Made by a program: the position numbers and the translations under genes
NCBI RefSeq assembly: GCF_028737215.1
Contig: NZ_JAQZAM010000002.1
Span: forward strand, 124,001 to 188,000
DNA from: Actinomycetospora chibensis
GTDB taxonomy: Bacteria > Actinomycetota > Actinomycetes > Mycobacteriales > Pseudonocardiaceae
Direction: 5' to 3'
DNA: 64,000 bases
The notes under the pieces: model-generated
What the model was told of the DNA's origin: nothing
Seen by the model: only the letters and a program-made list of their open reading frames with translations
Databases searched by the model: none
Part shown: positions 1 through 9,048 of the stretch, piece by piece
Layout of the letters: each line of letters starts with the position of its first letter
How positions within the stretch are numbered: position 1 is the stretch's first letter

Positions 1-616
1 GCTCGGTCAGACGGTAACGCCGCCGATCGGTGTCGGTCCCGAGCTCGACGAGACCGTGCCGGGCGAGGTGATGGAGGGTCTTCTGAATCGTGGTGGGAGG
101 TGGGGCGAGGCCGCCCCCGCTGTCCGCCCGTAGCCGCTCCGCGAGCTCCCGCCCGTTGGCCGGGCCGCGACGCAACGTGACCAGCACCAACAGCTCGACG
201 TGCTCCTGGGAGGCCATCCGGACCGAGCCCCACCGCCGGTTGGCGGTCCCGGCGGTGGCGCCCGAGGCGGGCGCCGGGCGGCGTGCGCCGCGGGGGGCGG
301 GTGCGGCCGATGGGACGTCGTTGGGTGCGGGCGCCGGGGCGACCTCGATCGGCGTGTCGGAGCCGGACTCCGCCCCGGTGACCTCGTCGGGCGCGGGGGT
401 CCGCACGGTGAGGGGCACGACGGCGGCGCGGCGCGCGCCCTGCGCCGGGATCTCAGGCGAACCCGTGCCGGTACCCTCGGCCGCGTCCTGCTCGGAGCTC
501 CGCCGGGGCCGCGGGGGCAGGAGTCCGCGCAGGCTCGCCGTGGCCGACCGCCCGAACGCGTCGCTGAGGTCGGGCGGCTGCTCGTCGTCGCTGGTCATCC
601 GGAAGTCGGCGGTCAC
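1..616 (-). CDS. Winged-helix domain protein downstream of ParA, C-terminus cut by window edge
   Basis: 205 residues are visible and the reading frame runs off the left edge. Residues 1-130 are Pro/Ala/Gly-rich and probably disordered. From about residue 134 a PadR/MarR-like winged helix appears (VELLVLVTL, then a helix with GRELAERL, TTIQKTLHHLARHGLVEL and the wing DRRRYRL). I chose the GTG at 616 because it overlaps the parA stop as GTGA and has AGGAGG seven bases upstream; the in-frame ATG at 598 has no ribosome site. It is therefore translationally coupled to the ParA ATPase. A DNA-binding partner of ParA, in the position usually held by parB, is an inference. No ParB motifs are visible. 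Confidence 0.75.
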   Translation of the reverse strand, partial: MTADFRMTSDDEQPPDLSDAFGRSATASLRGLLPPRPRRSSEQDAAEGTGTGSPEIPAQGARRAAVVPLTVRTPAPDEVTGAESGSDTPIEVAPAPAPNDVPSAAPAPRGARRPAPASGATAGTANRRWGSVRMASQEHVELLVLVTLRRGPANGRELAERLRADSGGGLAPPPTTIQKTLHHLARHGLVELGTDTDRRRYRLTE

Positions 617-1551
617 GAGGTGGCCTCCTGCTCGGGGCGGTGGTCCGCGGTCGTGGTCTCCTCGGCGGCACGCAGGAGGGTCAGGAGCTCGACCCCGAGG
701 TCGCGGTAGTCACCCGCCACGCTTGCGGCGGTCGGGGACAGGCGACGCCCGGACGAGGTCTTCGAGGTCCCCTCCCGCAGGGCCGCCCACCACGCGGGCT
801 GCGCGGCCACCTCCTGCTCGAGCTCGTGGGCGAGCCGGCCGAGGCGCCGGGCGTCCTGTGCGGTGCGCTCCGCGTGGCGGATCGAGGTGGTGAACAGCGG
901 CGACTGGCCGCCGAAGGCGCGCTCCATCGCCTCGCGGAGCTCGGCGTGCACGACGCGCGAGCGCGAACCGGTGGCGAAGAGCACGGCACCGAGCAGGCCG
1001 AGGTCGGGGTTCTGCTCGCGGGCGAGTGCGAAGCGCTCCCCGACCAGGCGCATGCCGACCAGGCCGCCGCCGTCCGACTTCGTGGGCATGAGCACCCACC
1101 GGGCGGCGGTGAGCGCGAGGTCGGTGAGGATCGTCGTCTCGGGCGGGCAGTCGACGAAGACGAGGTCGTAGTCGCCCGCCACCGGCGCGAGCACGGTCGC
1201 GAGGGCACGGAACGCCTCCCGCCCCTGCTCCTGCACCCGGGACACCATCAGCGGCACGAGGTCCACGAGGCGGGCGCCGCCGGGCACCACGTCGAGGCCG
1301 GGGCGGACACCCTCGGCCGGGCGCAGCGGCGAGCCGGCCACGATGCTCATGAGCAGGCCCGCGCCGTGGTCGTCGATCGGCCCGTCGCGGAACCCGAGGT
1401 CGTCGGCGAGGTTCGCCTGGCGGTTGAGGTCGACGAGCAGGCACCGGTACCCGGCCGCGGCGAACTGCCCGGCGAGGTTGGCGACGAGCGAGGTCTTCCC
1501 GACACCGCCCTTGTCGTTGACCATCGCGATCGTCCGCGTCAGCGCGTCCAT
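613..1551 (-). CDS. ParA/MinD family P-loop ATPase
   Basis: The deviant Walker A motif KGGVGKTS lies at residues 14-21 with the signature lysine (K14) of ParA/MinD/Soj proteins. A Walker A' DLVFVDCPPET and a central DLNRQANLADDL follow. Such ATPases move chromosomes, plasmids or large protein cargo by nucleotide-gated binding to DNA. The start at ATG 1551 is the one closest to the conserved core. The frame stays open upstream to an ATG at 1698 and a GTG at 1770, giving an Arg/Pro-rich extension with no convincing ribosome site, so the start is uncertain. The stop overlaps the winged-helix gene. No parS-like repeat or origin is visible here, so an orphan or cargo-positioning ParA is as likely as the chromosomal segregation protein. 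Confidence 0.85.
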   Translation of the reverse strand: MDALTRTIAMVNDKGGVGKTSLVANLAGQFAAAGYRCLLVDLNRQANLADDLGFRDGPIDDHGAGLLMSIVAGSPLRPAEGVRPGLDVVPGGARLVDLVPLMVSRVQEQGREAFRALATVLAPVAGDYDLVFVDCPPETTILTDLALTAARWVLMPTKSDGGGLVGMRLVGERFALAREQNPDLGLLGAVLFATGSRSRVVHAELREAMERAFGGQSPLFTTSIRHAERTAQDARRLGRLAHELEQEVAAQPAWWAALREGTSKTSSGRRLSPTAASVAGDYRDLGVELLTLLRAAEETTTADHRPEQEATS

Positions 1552-1824
1552 GTCCGGGTCCGTGGTGGCCGCCGCGTCGTCGACTCCGACCACGACGGGC
1601 GTCGGCGCCCCCGTGCGGTCACCGCCCGCGCGGTCCCTCCCCGCGCCTCTGCGGCGGCGGGTGGCGTTGCGGGCGGCGCGGCCCGCCGGTCCGGTCATGC
1701 GGCGAGGGTGCGTCCCGGCCCGTGCCCCGGCAAGGCCGACACGGGCGTCCGGAGCCTCTTGGGGCCGCACGGCGGCAGGAACTCACGCTGTCGGCCCAGT
1801 CGACTACGGCAGGCGAGAGGGCCG

Positions 1825-3120
1825 TCACGCGTCGCGTTCGCGGGTGTCGTCCTCGTAGACGTCGGGCACGTTGTCGTGGTCGGTGTCGACCCGCTCTCGC
1901 TCGTGGATCCGCCGGTGCACCCCGTTGCGGTGCCGCAGCACGACCGTGGCGAGCACGGCGGCGAGCAGCGAGGCGGTCAGGACCCCGATCTTCACGTGGT
2001 CGTCCGCGCCGCTGCCGGTGCCGAACGCGAGCTCCCCGATGAGCAGGGAGACGGTGAACCCGATCCCCGACAGCAGCGAGAGCCCGAGGACGTCGCTCCA
2101 GGCCAGCTCGTCGGCGAGCCGGGCCCGCGTCAGCCGCTGGACGAGCCAGGTCGCCCCCATGATGCCGACGGTCTTGCCCGCGACCAGCCCGGCGATGATG
2201 CCGATCGTGATCGAGTCCGTGAACGCCGCGCCCAGACCGCCGCCGACGACGGTCACCCCGGACGCGAAGAACGCGAAGATCGGCACCGCCACCCCGGCGG
2301 AGAGCGGCCGCCAGCGGTGCTCGAAGTGCTCGGCGAGCCCGGGTCCCGGGCCCTCCCGCCGCCGGACCACCGGCACGGCGAAGCCCAGCAGCACCCCGGC
2401 GACGGTCGCGTGCACGCCCGACTCGTGCACGAGCACCCAGGTCAGGGCGGCGAGCGGGAGCAGCAGCCACCACGACCGCACACGCCGCTGGACGAGGATC
2501 GTGAACGCCCCGAGCGGCAGCAGCGCCAGCAGCAGCGGCACGAACGCGAGCTGATCGGTGTAGAAGAGCGCGATGATCGTGATGGCGAGCAGGTCGTCCA
2601 CCACGGCGAGCGTGAGCAGGAAGGTGCGCAGCGCGTCGGGCAGGCAGGAACCGATGAGGGCGAGCACCGAGAGCGCGAACGCGATGTCGGTGGCCGTCGG
2701 GATCGCCCAGCCCGCCGCCCCCGGCCCGCCGAGGTTGATCGCGGCGTAGATCAGGGCGGGCGCGATCATGCCGCCGACCGCGGCGGCCACCGGCAGCAGT
2801 GCCCGCGACGGCTCCCGGAGGTCGCCGGCGACGAACTCGCGCTTGAGCTCCAGGCCGGCGACGAAGAAGAAGATCGCCAGGAGACCGTCGGCGGCCCAGG
2901 TGGCGAGGGTCAGGTCGAGGTGCAGGGACACCGGACCGATCCGCGTCTCCGAGAGGGCCGTGTAGGCCTCCCGCCACGGCGAGTTGGCCCACAGCAGCGC
3001 GAGCGCCGCGGCCACGACGAGCAGGACGCCGCCGACGGTCTCGCGGCGCAGGATGTCCGCGATGCGCGCCGTCTCCGGCCAGGAGCCGCGGGCGAACAGG
3101 CGGGGGGTCGACCGGGTCAC
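1825..3120 (-). CDS. nhaA: Na+/H+ antiporter NhaA
   Basis: 431 residues with about 12 predicted membrane segments. It carries the hallmark [10 protein letters not shown] (D145) and AVVDDLLAI (D175, D176) motifs, which match the ion-binding aspartates of Escherichia coli NhaA (D133, D163, D164). NhaA exchanges external protons for internal sodium in alkaline or saline conditions. The C-terminus ends in a charged cytoplasmic tail. The GTG start at 3120 follows GGAGGAACC, a good ribosome site. It lies 156 bp downstream of the TAP-like hydrolase on the same strand, with a hairpin between them, so it is probably transcribed separately. Confidence 0.95.
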   Translation of the reverse strand: MTRSTPRLFARGSWPETARIADILRRETVGGVLLVVAAALALLWANSPWREAYTALSETRIGPVSLHLDLTLATWAADGLLAIFFFVAGLELKREFVAGDLREPSRALLPVAAAVGGMIAPALIYAAINLGGPGAAGWAIPTATDIAFALSVLALIGSCLPDALRTFLLTLAVVDDLLAITIIALFYTDQLAFVPLLLALLPLGAFTILVQRRVRSWWLLLPLAALTWVLVHESGVHATVAGVLLGFAVPVVRRREGPGPGLAEHFEHRWRPLSAGVAVPIFAFFASGVTVVGGGLGAAFTDSITIGIIAGLVAGKTVGIMGATWLVQRLTRARLADELAWSDVLGLSLLSGIGFTVSLLIGELAFGTGSGADDHVKIGVLTASLLAAVLATVVLRHRNGVHRRIHERERVDTDHDNVPDVYEDDTRERDA

Positions 3121-3241
3121 GGTTCCTCCGGCGGGCAGACGTCAGGGACTGCCGACCAGACTTCCCGGCGCACCGGGAGCGACCCTACGTCACCGCGACA
3201 CCCGCCCGCCGGTGATCGAAGTGCGCTCACGGACACTCAAC

Positions 3242-3264
3242 GTCAGCGACGGCACTTCGCTGAC
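3242..3264 (-). terminator. Hairpin downstream of the TAP-like hydrolase
   Basis: A perfect 8-bp inverted repeat (GTCAGCGA / TCGCTGAC) with a 7-nt loop starts 13 bp past the hydrolase stop. There is no U-tract, as is usual in high-GC actinobacteria. The surrounding ~36 bp resembles the sequence after the CPBP protease gene near 29.03 kb. Confidence 0.5.
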
Positions 3265-3276
3265 ACCGCCTCAGGA

Positions 3277-4755
3277 CTAGCAGGTCGTGTTCGGCGGGGG
3301 CAGGACGCCGTCGAGGAGGTAGCGGTTGACGGTGTCGTCGACGCACGGGACGCCGTTGGTGTAGACCGTGTGGCCCTCGCCGCGGTAGGTCAGCAACGCC
3401 GAGCCGGGCACACGCCGGGAGAGCGCGACGCTGTTCTGGTACGGCGTGGCCGGGTCGTTCGTCGTCCCGAGGATCAGCATCGGCGGGCCCGCGTAGTTCT
3501 CCAGCGGGGTCAGCGGCTGCTGGGGCGCGGGCCAGTCGGAGCAGGTCAGGCCGCTGACGAGCACGTTGCCGGAGAAGTGGGGCGCGCGGGACTCGGTGAC
3601 GCGGGCCGCCGCGAGCACCTGCTCGTCCTCGGTCGGCCAGGCGTTGTCCAGGCACGTCACGGCGTTGTAGGTGTCGGAGTTGCTGCCCCGGAAGTAGGCA
3701 GTCGCCAGCGAGCGCAGGGGGGCGCCGTCGCCCCGGTCGGCCGCGGCGAGGGCCTGGGCGAGCTGGGGCCAGCTGTCCTGGCTGTAGAGCGGGTAGACGA
3801 CGCCGATCTCGAGCAGCCCCGCCGAGAGCGGGCTCGTGCCGGCGACGGGCAGCGGGGCGGCGGTGACGCGGGCGCGCACCCGGTCGAGGGTGCCGATCGG
3901 GTCGGCCCGCACGGGGCACGTCGGATCGGTCCGGCACGCGGCGTCGAACTGGCGCAGGGAGTTCTCGAAGCTCTCGGCCTGCGCGGAGTCCAGCCCCGGC
4001 TTCGTCACGTCGACGACGCCGTCGAGCACGATCGCGCGCAGCCGGGTCGGGAAGAGCTGCGCGTAGGTCTGCCCGATCGACGTCCCGTAGGAGAAGCCCA
4101 GGTAGTTGATCCGCTCCTCGCCCAGCGCCTCGCGGATGCGGTCCATGTCGCGGGCGACGTTGCGCGTCCCGAGGTGGGGCAGGAGGTCGCGGTAGCGCTG
4201 GCCGCAGGCGGCGTCGTAGCGGTCGACCGCGTCGTTGGTGGCCGCCTCGTCGGCGGGGTCGCCCGGGTCGGGATCGGCCAGATAGGGCGTCTCGGGGCCC
4301 AGTGGGCACTGCAGCCCGGTGCTGTCGCCGACGCCGCGCGGGTCGAAGCCGATGACGTCGAAGCGGTCGGTCACCTCGCGCGGGAGCACCCCGGCCTGGA
4401 CGAGCTCGATACCCGAGCCGCCCGGGCCCCCGGGGTTCACGAGGAGCACGCCCAGCTTGGCGGCGGGGTTCGCCGCGGGCCGGCGCGCGATGGCGATCGG
4501 TATGGTGGGCCCGGCGGGGTTCGCGTAGTCGACCGGCACCGGCACGGTCGCGCACTCGAGGTCGCCGCGGCACGGAGTGAAGGCCGGACCGGGCCCCCCG
4601 TCCGGACGGGGACTGGGGGCGGCGACCGGCGCCGAGGAGCTCAGCGGGATCGGCGGCACCGCCGGCTCCGGGGCACGGGCGCACCCCGAGAGGACCAGCG
4701 CCGCGGCACCGACGACCAGGAGACCCCGCAAGACCGCTCCGTGTCGCTGCGCCAT
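3277..4755 (-). CDS. Secreted alpha/beta hydrolase with TAP-like C-terminal domain (lipoprotein)
   Basis: 492 residues. The N-terminus has a lipoprotein signal peptide ending in the lipobox LSGC (C25), then a Pro/Ser-rich linker. The hydrolase core shows NPGGPGGSG (oxyanion region), FDPRGVGDS and the nucleophile elbow GFSYGTS with S222. The C-terminal TAP-like domain includes GEGHT with H462, the likely catalytic histidine. The family (tripeptidyl aminopeptidase / SlpD type) cleaves N-terminal peptides outside the cell. Even cysteine spacing in the mature part is compatible with disulfides. The ATG start at 4755 is preceded by AGGAGAG. The substrate cannot be told from sequence. Confidence 0.9.
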   Translation of the reverse strand: MAQRHGAVLRGLLVVGAAALVLSGCARAPEPAVPPIPLSSSAPVAAPSPRPDGGPGPAFTPCRGDLECATVPVPVDYANPAGPTIPIAIARRPAANPAAKLGVLLVNPGGPGGSGIELVQAGVLPREVTDRFDVIGFDPRGVGDSTGLQCPLGPETPYLADPDPGDPADEAATNDAVDRYDAACGQRYRDLLPHLGTRNVARDMDRIREALGEERINYLGFSYGTSIGQTYAQLFPTRLRAIVLDGVVDVTKPGLDSAQAESFENSLRQFDAACRTDPTCPVRADPIGTLDRVRARVTAAPLPVAGTSPLSAGLLEIGVVYPLYSQDSWPQLAQALAAADRGDGAPLRSLATAYFRGSNSDTYNAVTCLDNAWPTEDEQVLAAARVTESRAPHFSGNVLVSGLTCSDWPAPQQPLTPLENYAGPPMLILGTTNDPATPYQNSVALSRRVPGSALLTYRGEGHTVYTNGVPCVDDTVNRYLLDGVLPPPNTTC

Positions 4756-4901
4756 GTGCTCTCCTGCCCGTCCGGGGTCGGTCCGGCTGGGCCGGGCGGC
4801 CCATCATGCCCGTCCGCTCGTCGCAACCCCGCGGGGCTCCGGTCCGGACAAGCATCCTCCGGCCACGACCGACCGTGCTGGCCCGCACACCCTGCGCTGG
4901 C

Positions 4902-4907
4902 TACCGT
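4902..4907 (+). promoter_or_regulatory. -10 hexamer TACCGT of the PASTA gene (leaderless)
   Basis: TACCGT ends 6 nt before the ATG at 4914 and no Shine-Dalgarno is present, so transcription would begin at or next to the start codon. Confidence 0.55.
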
Positions 4908-4913
4908 CCCAGC

Positions 4914-5201
4914 ATGAGGACACCCGAGCTCGTGCTCGTGCCCGCGCTCGTGGGGCTCCCGGCGGCGCAGGCCCACGAGGTGGCCATGGCCGCCCGGGTC
5001 GTCGCCATCGATCCCGACCCGGACACCCCGCCCACGGTGGAGGGCACGGTGACGGCCCAGCAGCCGGAGGCGGGGACGCGGGTGCCGGCGGGCGAGGCCG
5101 TGACGATCTGGGTGGAGCCCGACTCGGGCGGCGGCGGAGGCGGCGGCAACATGCCGCGGGTCCAGCCGGACAAGCCGCTCGACGGCGCCGGCGCGAACTA
5201 G
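4914..5201 (+). CDS. Small single-PASTA-domain protein
   Basis: 95 residues. A PASTA fold is suggested by VPALVGLPAAQAHEVAM, then the AAR(VV)AIDP strand and the QQPEAGTRVPAGEAVTIWV end. It is followed by a Gly-run and a short tail. PASTA domains bind muropeptides or beta-lactams and normally occur on PknB-type kinases or penicillin-binding proteins. Here the domain is free, with no signal peptide or membrane anchor, so it would be cytoplasmic unless exported another way. ATG 4914 was chosen over the upstream ATG 4806 because PASTA similarity begins there and a leaderless-type -10 lies 6 nt before it. It is divergent from the hydrolase gene and followed by a strong terminator. Confidence 0.75.
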   Translation: MRTPELVLVPALVGLPAAQAHEVAMAARVVAIDPDPDTPPTVEGTVTAQQPEAGTRVPAGEAVTIWVEPDSGGGGGGGNMPRVQPDKPLDGAGAN

Positions 5202-5223
5202 GCGCCCGGGGAAGCGGTGAAGG

Positions 5224-5264
5224 CCCGCGGGATCGTCGGGTCGGGGGTCCGACGACCCCGCGGG
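5224..5264 (+). terminator. Strong intrinsic hairpin after the PASTA gene
   Basis: A 16-bp stem with one mismatch (CCCGCGGGATCGTCGG / CCGACGACCCCGCGGG) and a 9-nt loop, starting 22 bp after the stop. It is one of the longest stems in the window and likely insulates the next gene. Confidence 0.75.
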
Positions 5265-5409
5265 GCCACCGGATAGTTCGTCCGTGCCCGGTCGGGCGTT
5301 ACGCCCTCCGGACGGATCCATGAGATCCCGCGAGACCGGCCTCCGGGTACGACCGCGCGCGACCGGGAACCACGGCCGGAGTCATCGCTCTCCTCCGGAG
5401 GTGTCCGTC

Positions 5410-6377
5410 GTGAGAATCGGCTACAAGCTCATCGCCGAGGCCTACTCGCCGACCGAGATGGTGCGCCAGTGCGTGCGCGCCGAGGAGGCCGGCTTCGACT
5501 TCGTCGAGATCTCCGACCACTACCACCCGTGGGTCTCCGAGCAGCAGCACTCGGGCTTCGCGTGGTCGATGCTCGCCGCGATGGCGGCGAAGACCGAGCG
5601 CATCGAGCTGGCGACGGGGGTGACCTGCCCGTTCATCCGCTACACCCGGCGATCATCGCCCAGGCCGCCGCGACGACCCAGCTGCTCGCCGACGGCCGCT
5701 TCACCCTCGGCGTCGGGTCGGACGAGCGGCTCAACGAGCACGTCGTCGGGCAGGGCTGGCCCGCCGTGCACGTGCGCCACCAGATGTTCCGGGAGTCGCT
5801 CGAGATCATCCGCCTGCTCTGGCAGGGCGGGTACCAGACCTACGAGGGCAAGCACCTGACGCTCGAGGACGCGCGGGTGTTCGACCTGCCCGACACGCTG
5901 CCCCCGATCGTCGTCGCCACCGGCGGCCTCCGGGCCTCGACGCTGGCCGCCGAGCTCGGCGACGGGATCTTCACCACCGAACCGCGCACCGATCTCATCG
6001 AGGCGTTCACCGCCGCCGGCGGGACGGGCCCGCGCTACACTGAGGTGCCGATCGCCTACGCGCCCACCGAGCAGGAGGGGGCGGAGTCGGCGCGGCGGCT
6101 GTTCCGCTTCGGGGTCACCGGCTGGAAGGTGCAGTCCGAGCTGCCGAACCCCGTCAACTTCGACGCCGCGACCGCCTACGTCACCACCGAGGACATGCGC
6201 CAGGCGTTCGGGTGCGGCCCCGAGGTCGCCACCCACCTCGCCGCCGCGCAGCCGTTCGTGGACGCCGGGTACGACCACCTCGCGCTCATCAACGCCGGCA
6301 CCGACGTCGACGGGTTCTTCGACCACTTCGCGACCGAGCTCGCCGAGCCGCTGCGGGCGCTGCGCCCGTCGTCGTAG
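5410..6377 (+). pseudogene. LLM-class F420-dependent oxidoreductase, interrupted by a 1-bp frameshift
   Basis: Two frames together encode one luciferase-like F420-dependent oxidoreductase of about 320 residues (family with F420-dependent glucose-6-phosphate dehydrogenase). The first part begins at GTG 5410 after GGAGG (RIGYKLIAEAYSP, EAGFDFVEISDHYHPW) and reads to ATGVTCPFIRY near 5643. The family sequence then continues as HPAIIAQAAATTQLLADGRF, but in the next frame. A single missing base at about 5643-5645 (TAC-ACC instead of TAC-CAC-C) explains it exactly. The remainder to the stop at 6377 is intact. Either the gene is inactivated or the base is an assembly error in a C-rich run. The lack of other damage favours a very recent event or an error. 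Confidence 0.85.
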
Positions 6378-6438
6378 GACCCGGGTCGTACCCTCGGTAC
6401 GGGCCCGCGCGTGCGGGTCCGTTGCGAGGAGGAGTGCG

Positions 6439-8058
6439 ATGACCGCGGTGTCCGCCGCGCCCAGCGTCGAGGGTGTCCCCGACGACCCCGGGACCCAGGC
6501 GCGCCGCCGGCGCACGTTCGCGGTCATCAGCCACCCGGACGCCGGCAAGTCCACGCTCACCGAGGCGCTGGCCCTGCACGCCGAGGTCATCTCGGCGGCC
6601 GGGGCGGTGCACGGCAAGGGTGGCCGGCGCGGCGTCACGTCCGACTGGATGGACATGGAGCGCGAGCGGGGCATCTCGGTGACCTCGGCGGTGCTCCAGT
6701 TCGCCTACCGCGACCAGGTGATCAACCTCCTGGACACCCCGGGCCACGGCGACTTCTCCGAGGACACCTACCGCGTGCTCGCCGCCGTCGACGCCGCGGT
6801 GATGCTCCTCGACGCCGCCAAGGGCCTCGAGCCGCAGACCCTCAAGCTCTTCGACGTCTGCCGCGACCGCGGCGTGCCCGTGCTGACGTTCGTCAACAAG
6901 TGGGACCGGCCGGGCCGCGAGCCGCTCGAGCTGCTCGACGAGGTGGAGCAGACGATCGGCCTGCGCCCCATGCCGATCACGTGGCCGGTCGGGATCGCCG
7001 GCGACCTGCACGGACTCGTCGAGCGCGCGGACGGCACGATGCACCGCTTCACCCGCGCCGCCCACGGCGCGTCGAAGGCGACCGTCGAGGTCCTCGACGC
7101 CGACACCGCCGCGGCCGAGGAGGGCGCGGACTGGGAGCGCGCGGTCGAGGAGCTCGAGCTGCTCGACGAGATCGGCGCCGAGTTCGACCCCGCGCCGTTC
7201 CACGAGGGCACGGCGACGCCGGTGATGTTCGGCTCCGCGCTGTCGAACATCGGCGTCGCCCGCCTGCTCGACGCGCTCGTGGAGCTGGCCCCGCCGCCCG
7301 GCCCGCGCCCCGACCAGAAGGGCGAGCTCCGCGAGGTCGACGCGCCGTTCTCGGGCCTGGTGTTCAAGGTGCAGGCGTCGATGGACAAGTCGCACCGCGA
7401 CCGGGTGGCGTTCGTGCGCATCTGCTCGGGTCGCTTCGAGCGCGGCATGGTGCTCACCCACGACGCGACGGGACGCCCGTTCGCCACCAAGTACGCGCAG
7501 GCGATGTTCGGCCGCGACCGCTCGACCATCGAGGAGGCGTTCCCGGGCGACATCGTCGGGCTGGTCAACGCCACCGCGCTGCGGCCGGGCGACACGCTCT
7601 GGGCCGACGACCCGGTCACGTTCCCGACGATCCCGAGCTTCGCCCCCGAGCACTTCAGCGTGTGCCGGGTGGCGGACATGTCGAAGACCAAGCAGTTCCG
7701 CAAGGGCATCGAGCAGCTCGACTCCGAGGGCGTCATCCAGGTGCTGTCCTCGGACCTGCGCGGTGACCAGGCCCCGGTGCTGGCCGCGGTGGGCCCGCTG
7801 CAGTTCGAGGTCGTCTCCGCGCGGCTGTCCGACGAGTTCGGCGCGCCGGTGAAGCTCGACCGCCTCGACTACCAGATCGCCCGGCGCACGGACGCCGCCG
7901 GCGTGGAGACCCTCAAGGGCGCCGTCGGCATCGAGGTGCTGACGCGCCGGATCGACGGGGAGCTCCTCGCGCTCTTCCCGCACAAGTGGCGCCTGCAGGC
8001 CGTGGCGCAGAACAACCCGGGCCTGCTGCTCGCGCCGCTGGTGGCCGACACGTTGTAG
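6439..8058 (+). CDS. prfC: Peptide chain release factor 3
   Basis: 539 residues. A translation GTPase with G1 SHPDAGKST (31-39), the switch-I region with RGISVTSAVLQF, G3 DTPGHGDF and G4 NKWDRPGRE, followed by domain II and the RF3-specific C-terminus. RF3 recycles RF1 and RF2 from the ribosome after peptide release. The ATG is preceded by GAGGAGG at an ideal distance. The length matches the family (about 525-540). It stands alone; the next gene converges with only 6 bp between stops. RF3 is patchily distributed in actinobacteria, but sequence and length leave little doubt. Confidence 0.95.
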   Translation: MTAVSAAPSVEGVPDDPGTQARRRRTFAVISHPDAGKSTLTEALALHAEVISAAGAVHGKGGRRGVTSDWMDMERERGISVTSAVLQFAYRDQVINLLDTPGHGDFSEDTYRVLAAVDAAVMLLDAAKGLEPQTLKLFDVCRDRGVPVLTFVNKWDRPGREPLELLDEVEQTIGLRPMPITWPVGIAGDLHGLVERADGTMHRFTRAAHGASKATVEVLDADTAAAEEGADWERAVEELELLDEIGAEFDPAPFHEGTATPVMFGSALSNIGVARLLDALVELAPPPGPRPDQKGELREVDAPFSGLVFKVQASMDKSHRDRVAFVRICSGRFERGMVLTHDATGRPFATKYAQAMFGRDRSTIEEAFPGDIVGLVNATALRPGDTLWADDPVTFPTIPSFAPEHFSVCRVADMSKTKQFRKGIEQLDSEGVIQVLSSDLRGDQAPVLAAVGPLQFEVVSARLSDEFGAPVKLDRLDYQIARRTDAAGVETLKGAVGIEVLTRRIDGELLALFPHKWRLQAVAQNNPGLLLAPLVADTL

Positions 8059-8064
8059 AGCGCG

Positions 8065-8442
8065 TCACGCGGGCAGCCGGCGCGGGGGCAGCGCTTCGTT
8101 GATCGTCTTGCTGGTGGTCTCGGGGTCCGGGACCTCGACGACGACCCGGTGGTACGGGTCGCCGCGCAGGTAGATCGCGAGGAGCTGGTCGGCCCGGCGC
8201 ACCATCCACAGCTGCCGTCGCTCGCCGACGCCGTAGGACCCCGCCCGCAGCACGCGCGGCACGCTCACGCCGGGCAGGTGCACGCGCGGGCTCGCCGAGA
8301 CCGCGTCACGGCGCTTCATCGGGCGGGCGAGCAGAACGCGGCTCAGCGGCAGGTACACCCCTCGACAGCACGCCCAGACGCGGTCGGAGCCGGTGAAGCG
8401 CACGACGACGCCGTCCGCGGTGATGCGGAGCTGGACCGCCAT
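8065..8442 (-). CDS. Conserved actinobacterial protein of unknown function
   Basis: 125 residues, no signal peptide and no membrane segment. It is rich in short beta strands (VQLRITADGVVVRFTG, RQLWMVRRADQLLAIYL, HRVVVEV) with a central AGSYGVGERR motif, suggesting a small beta-barrel or PH-like fold. I recognise it only as a type of conserved hypothetical protein common in actinobacteria; no function is known to me. The start is ATG 8442. It converges with prfC and lies downstream of a terminator. Confidence 0.7.
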   Translation of the reverse strand: MAVQLRITADGVVVRFTGSDRVWACCRGVYLPLSRVLLARPMKRRDAVSASPRVHLPGVSVPRVLRAGSYGVGERRQLWMVRRADQLLAIYLRGDPYHRVVVEVPDPETTSKTINEALPPRRLPA

Positions 8443-8530
8443 GTCTCACCTGCCTCGTGCGCGGGCGTGCCGGGCGCCGCGGGTGCGGCGCAGCGTCGGG
8501 GACCGGACCGAGTGATCATCGTGGGGCCCG

Positions 8531-8560
8531 CGCGCCCGGACGGCGACACGTCCGGGCGCG
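8531..8560 (-). terminator. 12-bp perfect hairpin after the coiled-coil gene
   Basis: CGCGCCCGGACG, a 6-nt loop and CGTCCGGGCGCG form a perfect stem 20 bp past the stop at 8581. It separates two minus-strand genes. Confidence 0.75.
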
Positions 8561-8580
8561 GAGCACCTCGAGGACCGGCC

Positions 8581-9048
8581 TCAGCTCATCCGGTCGTGCT
8601 TGGCCGCGGCTTCCTCGTAGGCGCGATCGTTGGCGCGCTGCGCGTCGGCGTACCCCTTCTGCACGGCCTGGGTCCCGTCGGTGTGCGCGTCGCGCACGGC
8701 CTGCTCGGCGTCGCGGGCGGCCTGGGCGAGCGCGCGCTCGGCCTCCGCCGCGGCGTCGGCGACGGACGACGCGGACTCGCCGGCGGCGGTGCCGGTCGGC
8801 GGGTCGGTCGAGGGGCCGGTGGACGACGGCGCCGAGGGGGACGACGGCGTCGGGCCCGTCACGGCGTCGTCGTCGACACCGAAGGACGGGACACCCGGCG
8901 TGGCGGCGGAGGATCCGAGGCCTCCACCGGGCACACTGGCGCCGGCCTCCGGGAGGTGGTCGACGTCGGGACGCCGGTGCTGGGCGGACCGGTCCCCGGC
9001 CCGCTCGTCGGACCCGACAGGACGGTCGGTGTCGTCGGTTGCGCTCAC
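8581..9048 (-). CDS. Disordered/helical protein of unknown function
   Basis: 155 residues. The first 90 are Ser/Pro/Gly/Asp-rich (probably disordered). The last 60 are Ala/Glu/Arg-rich and strongly helical (AAAEAERALAQAARDAEQ, TQAVQKGYADAQRANDRAY), consistent with a single amphipathic helix or coiled coil. There is no signal peptide or membrane segment. The GTG start at 9048 follows GGAGG by seven bases. It is divergent from the PknG-like/PP2C/FHA operon and shares a 411-bp intergenic region with it. I do not recognise the family. Confidence 0.65.
   Translation of the reverse strand: MSATDDTDRPVGSDERAGDRSAQHRRPDVDHLPEAGASVPGGGLGSSAATPGVPSFGVDDDAVTGPTPSSPSAPSSTGPSTDPPTGTAAGESASSVADAAAEAERALAQAARDAEQAVRDAHTDGTQAVQKGYADAQRANDRAYEEAAAKHDRMS

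Noticed and set aside
640-4917. A 1425-codon open frame on the plus strand
   Set aside because: It runs antisense to parA, nhaA and the TAP-like hydrolase, which have clear motifs and ribosome sites. Its Arg/Gly/Asp/His-rich sequence is typical of a shadow frame in GC-rich DNA.
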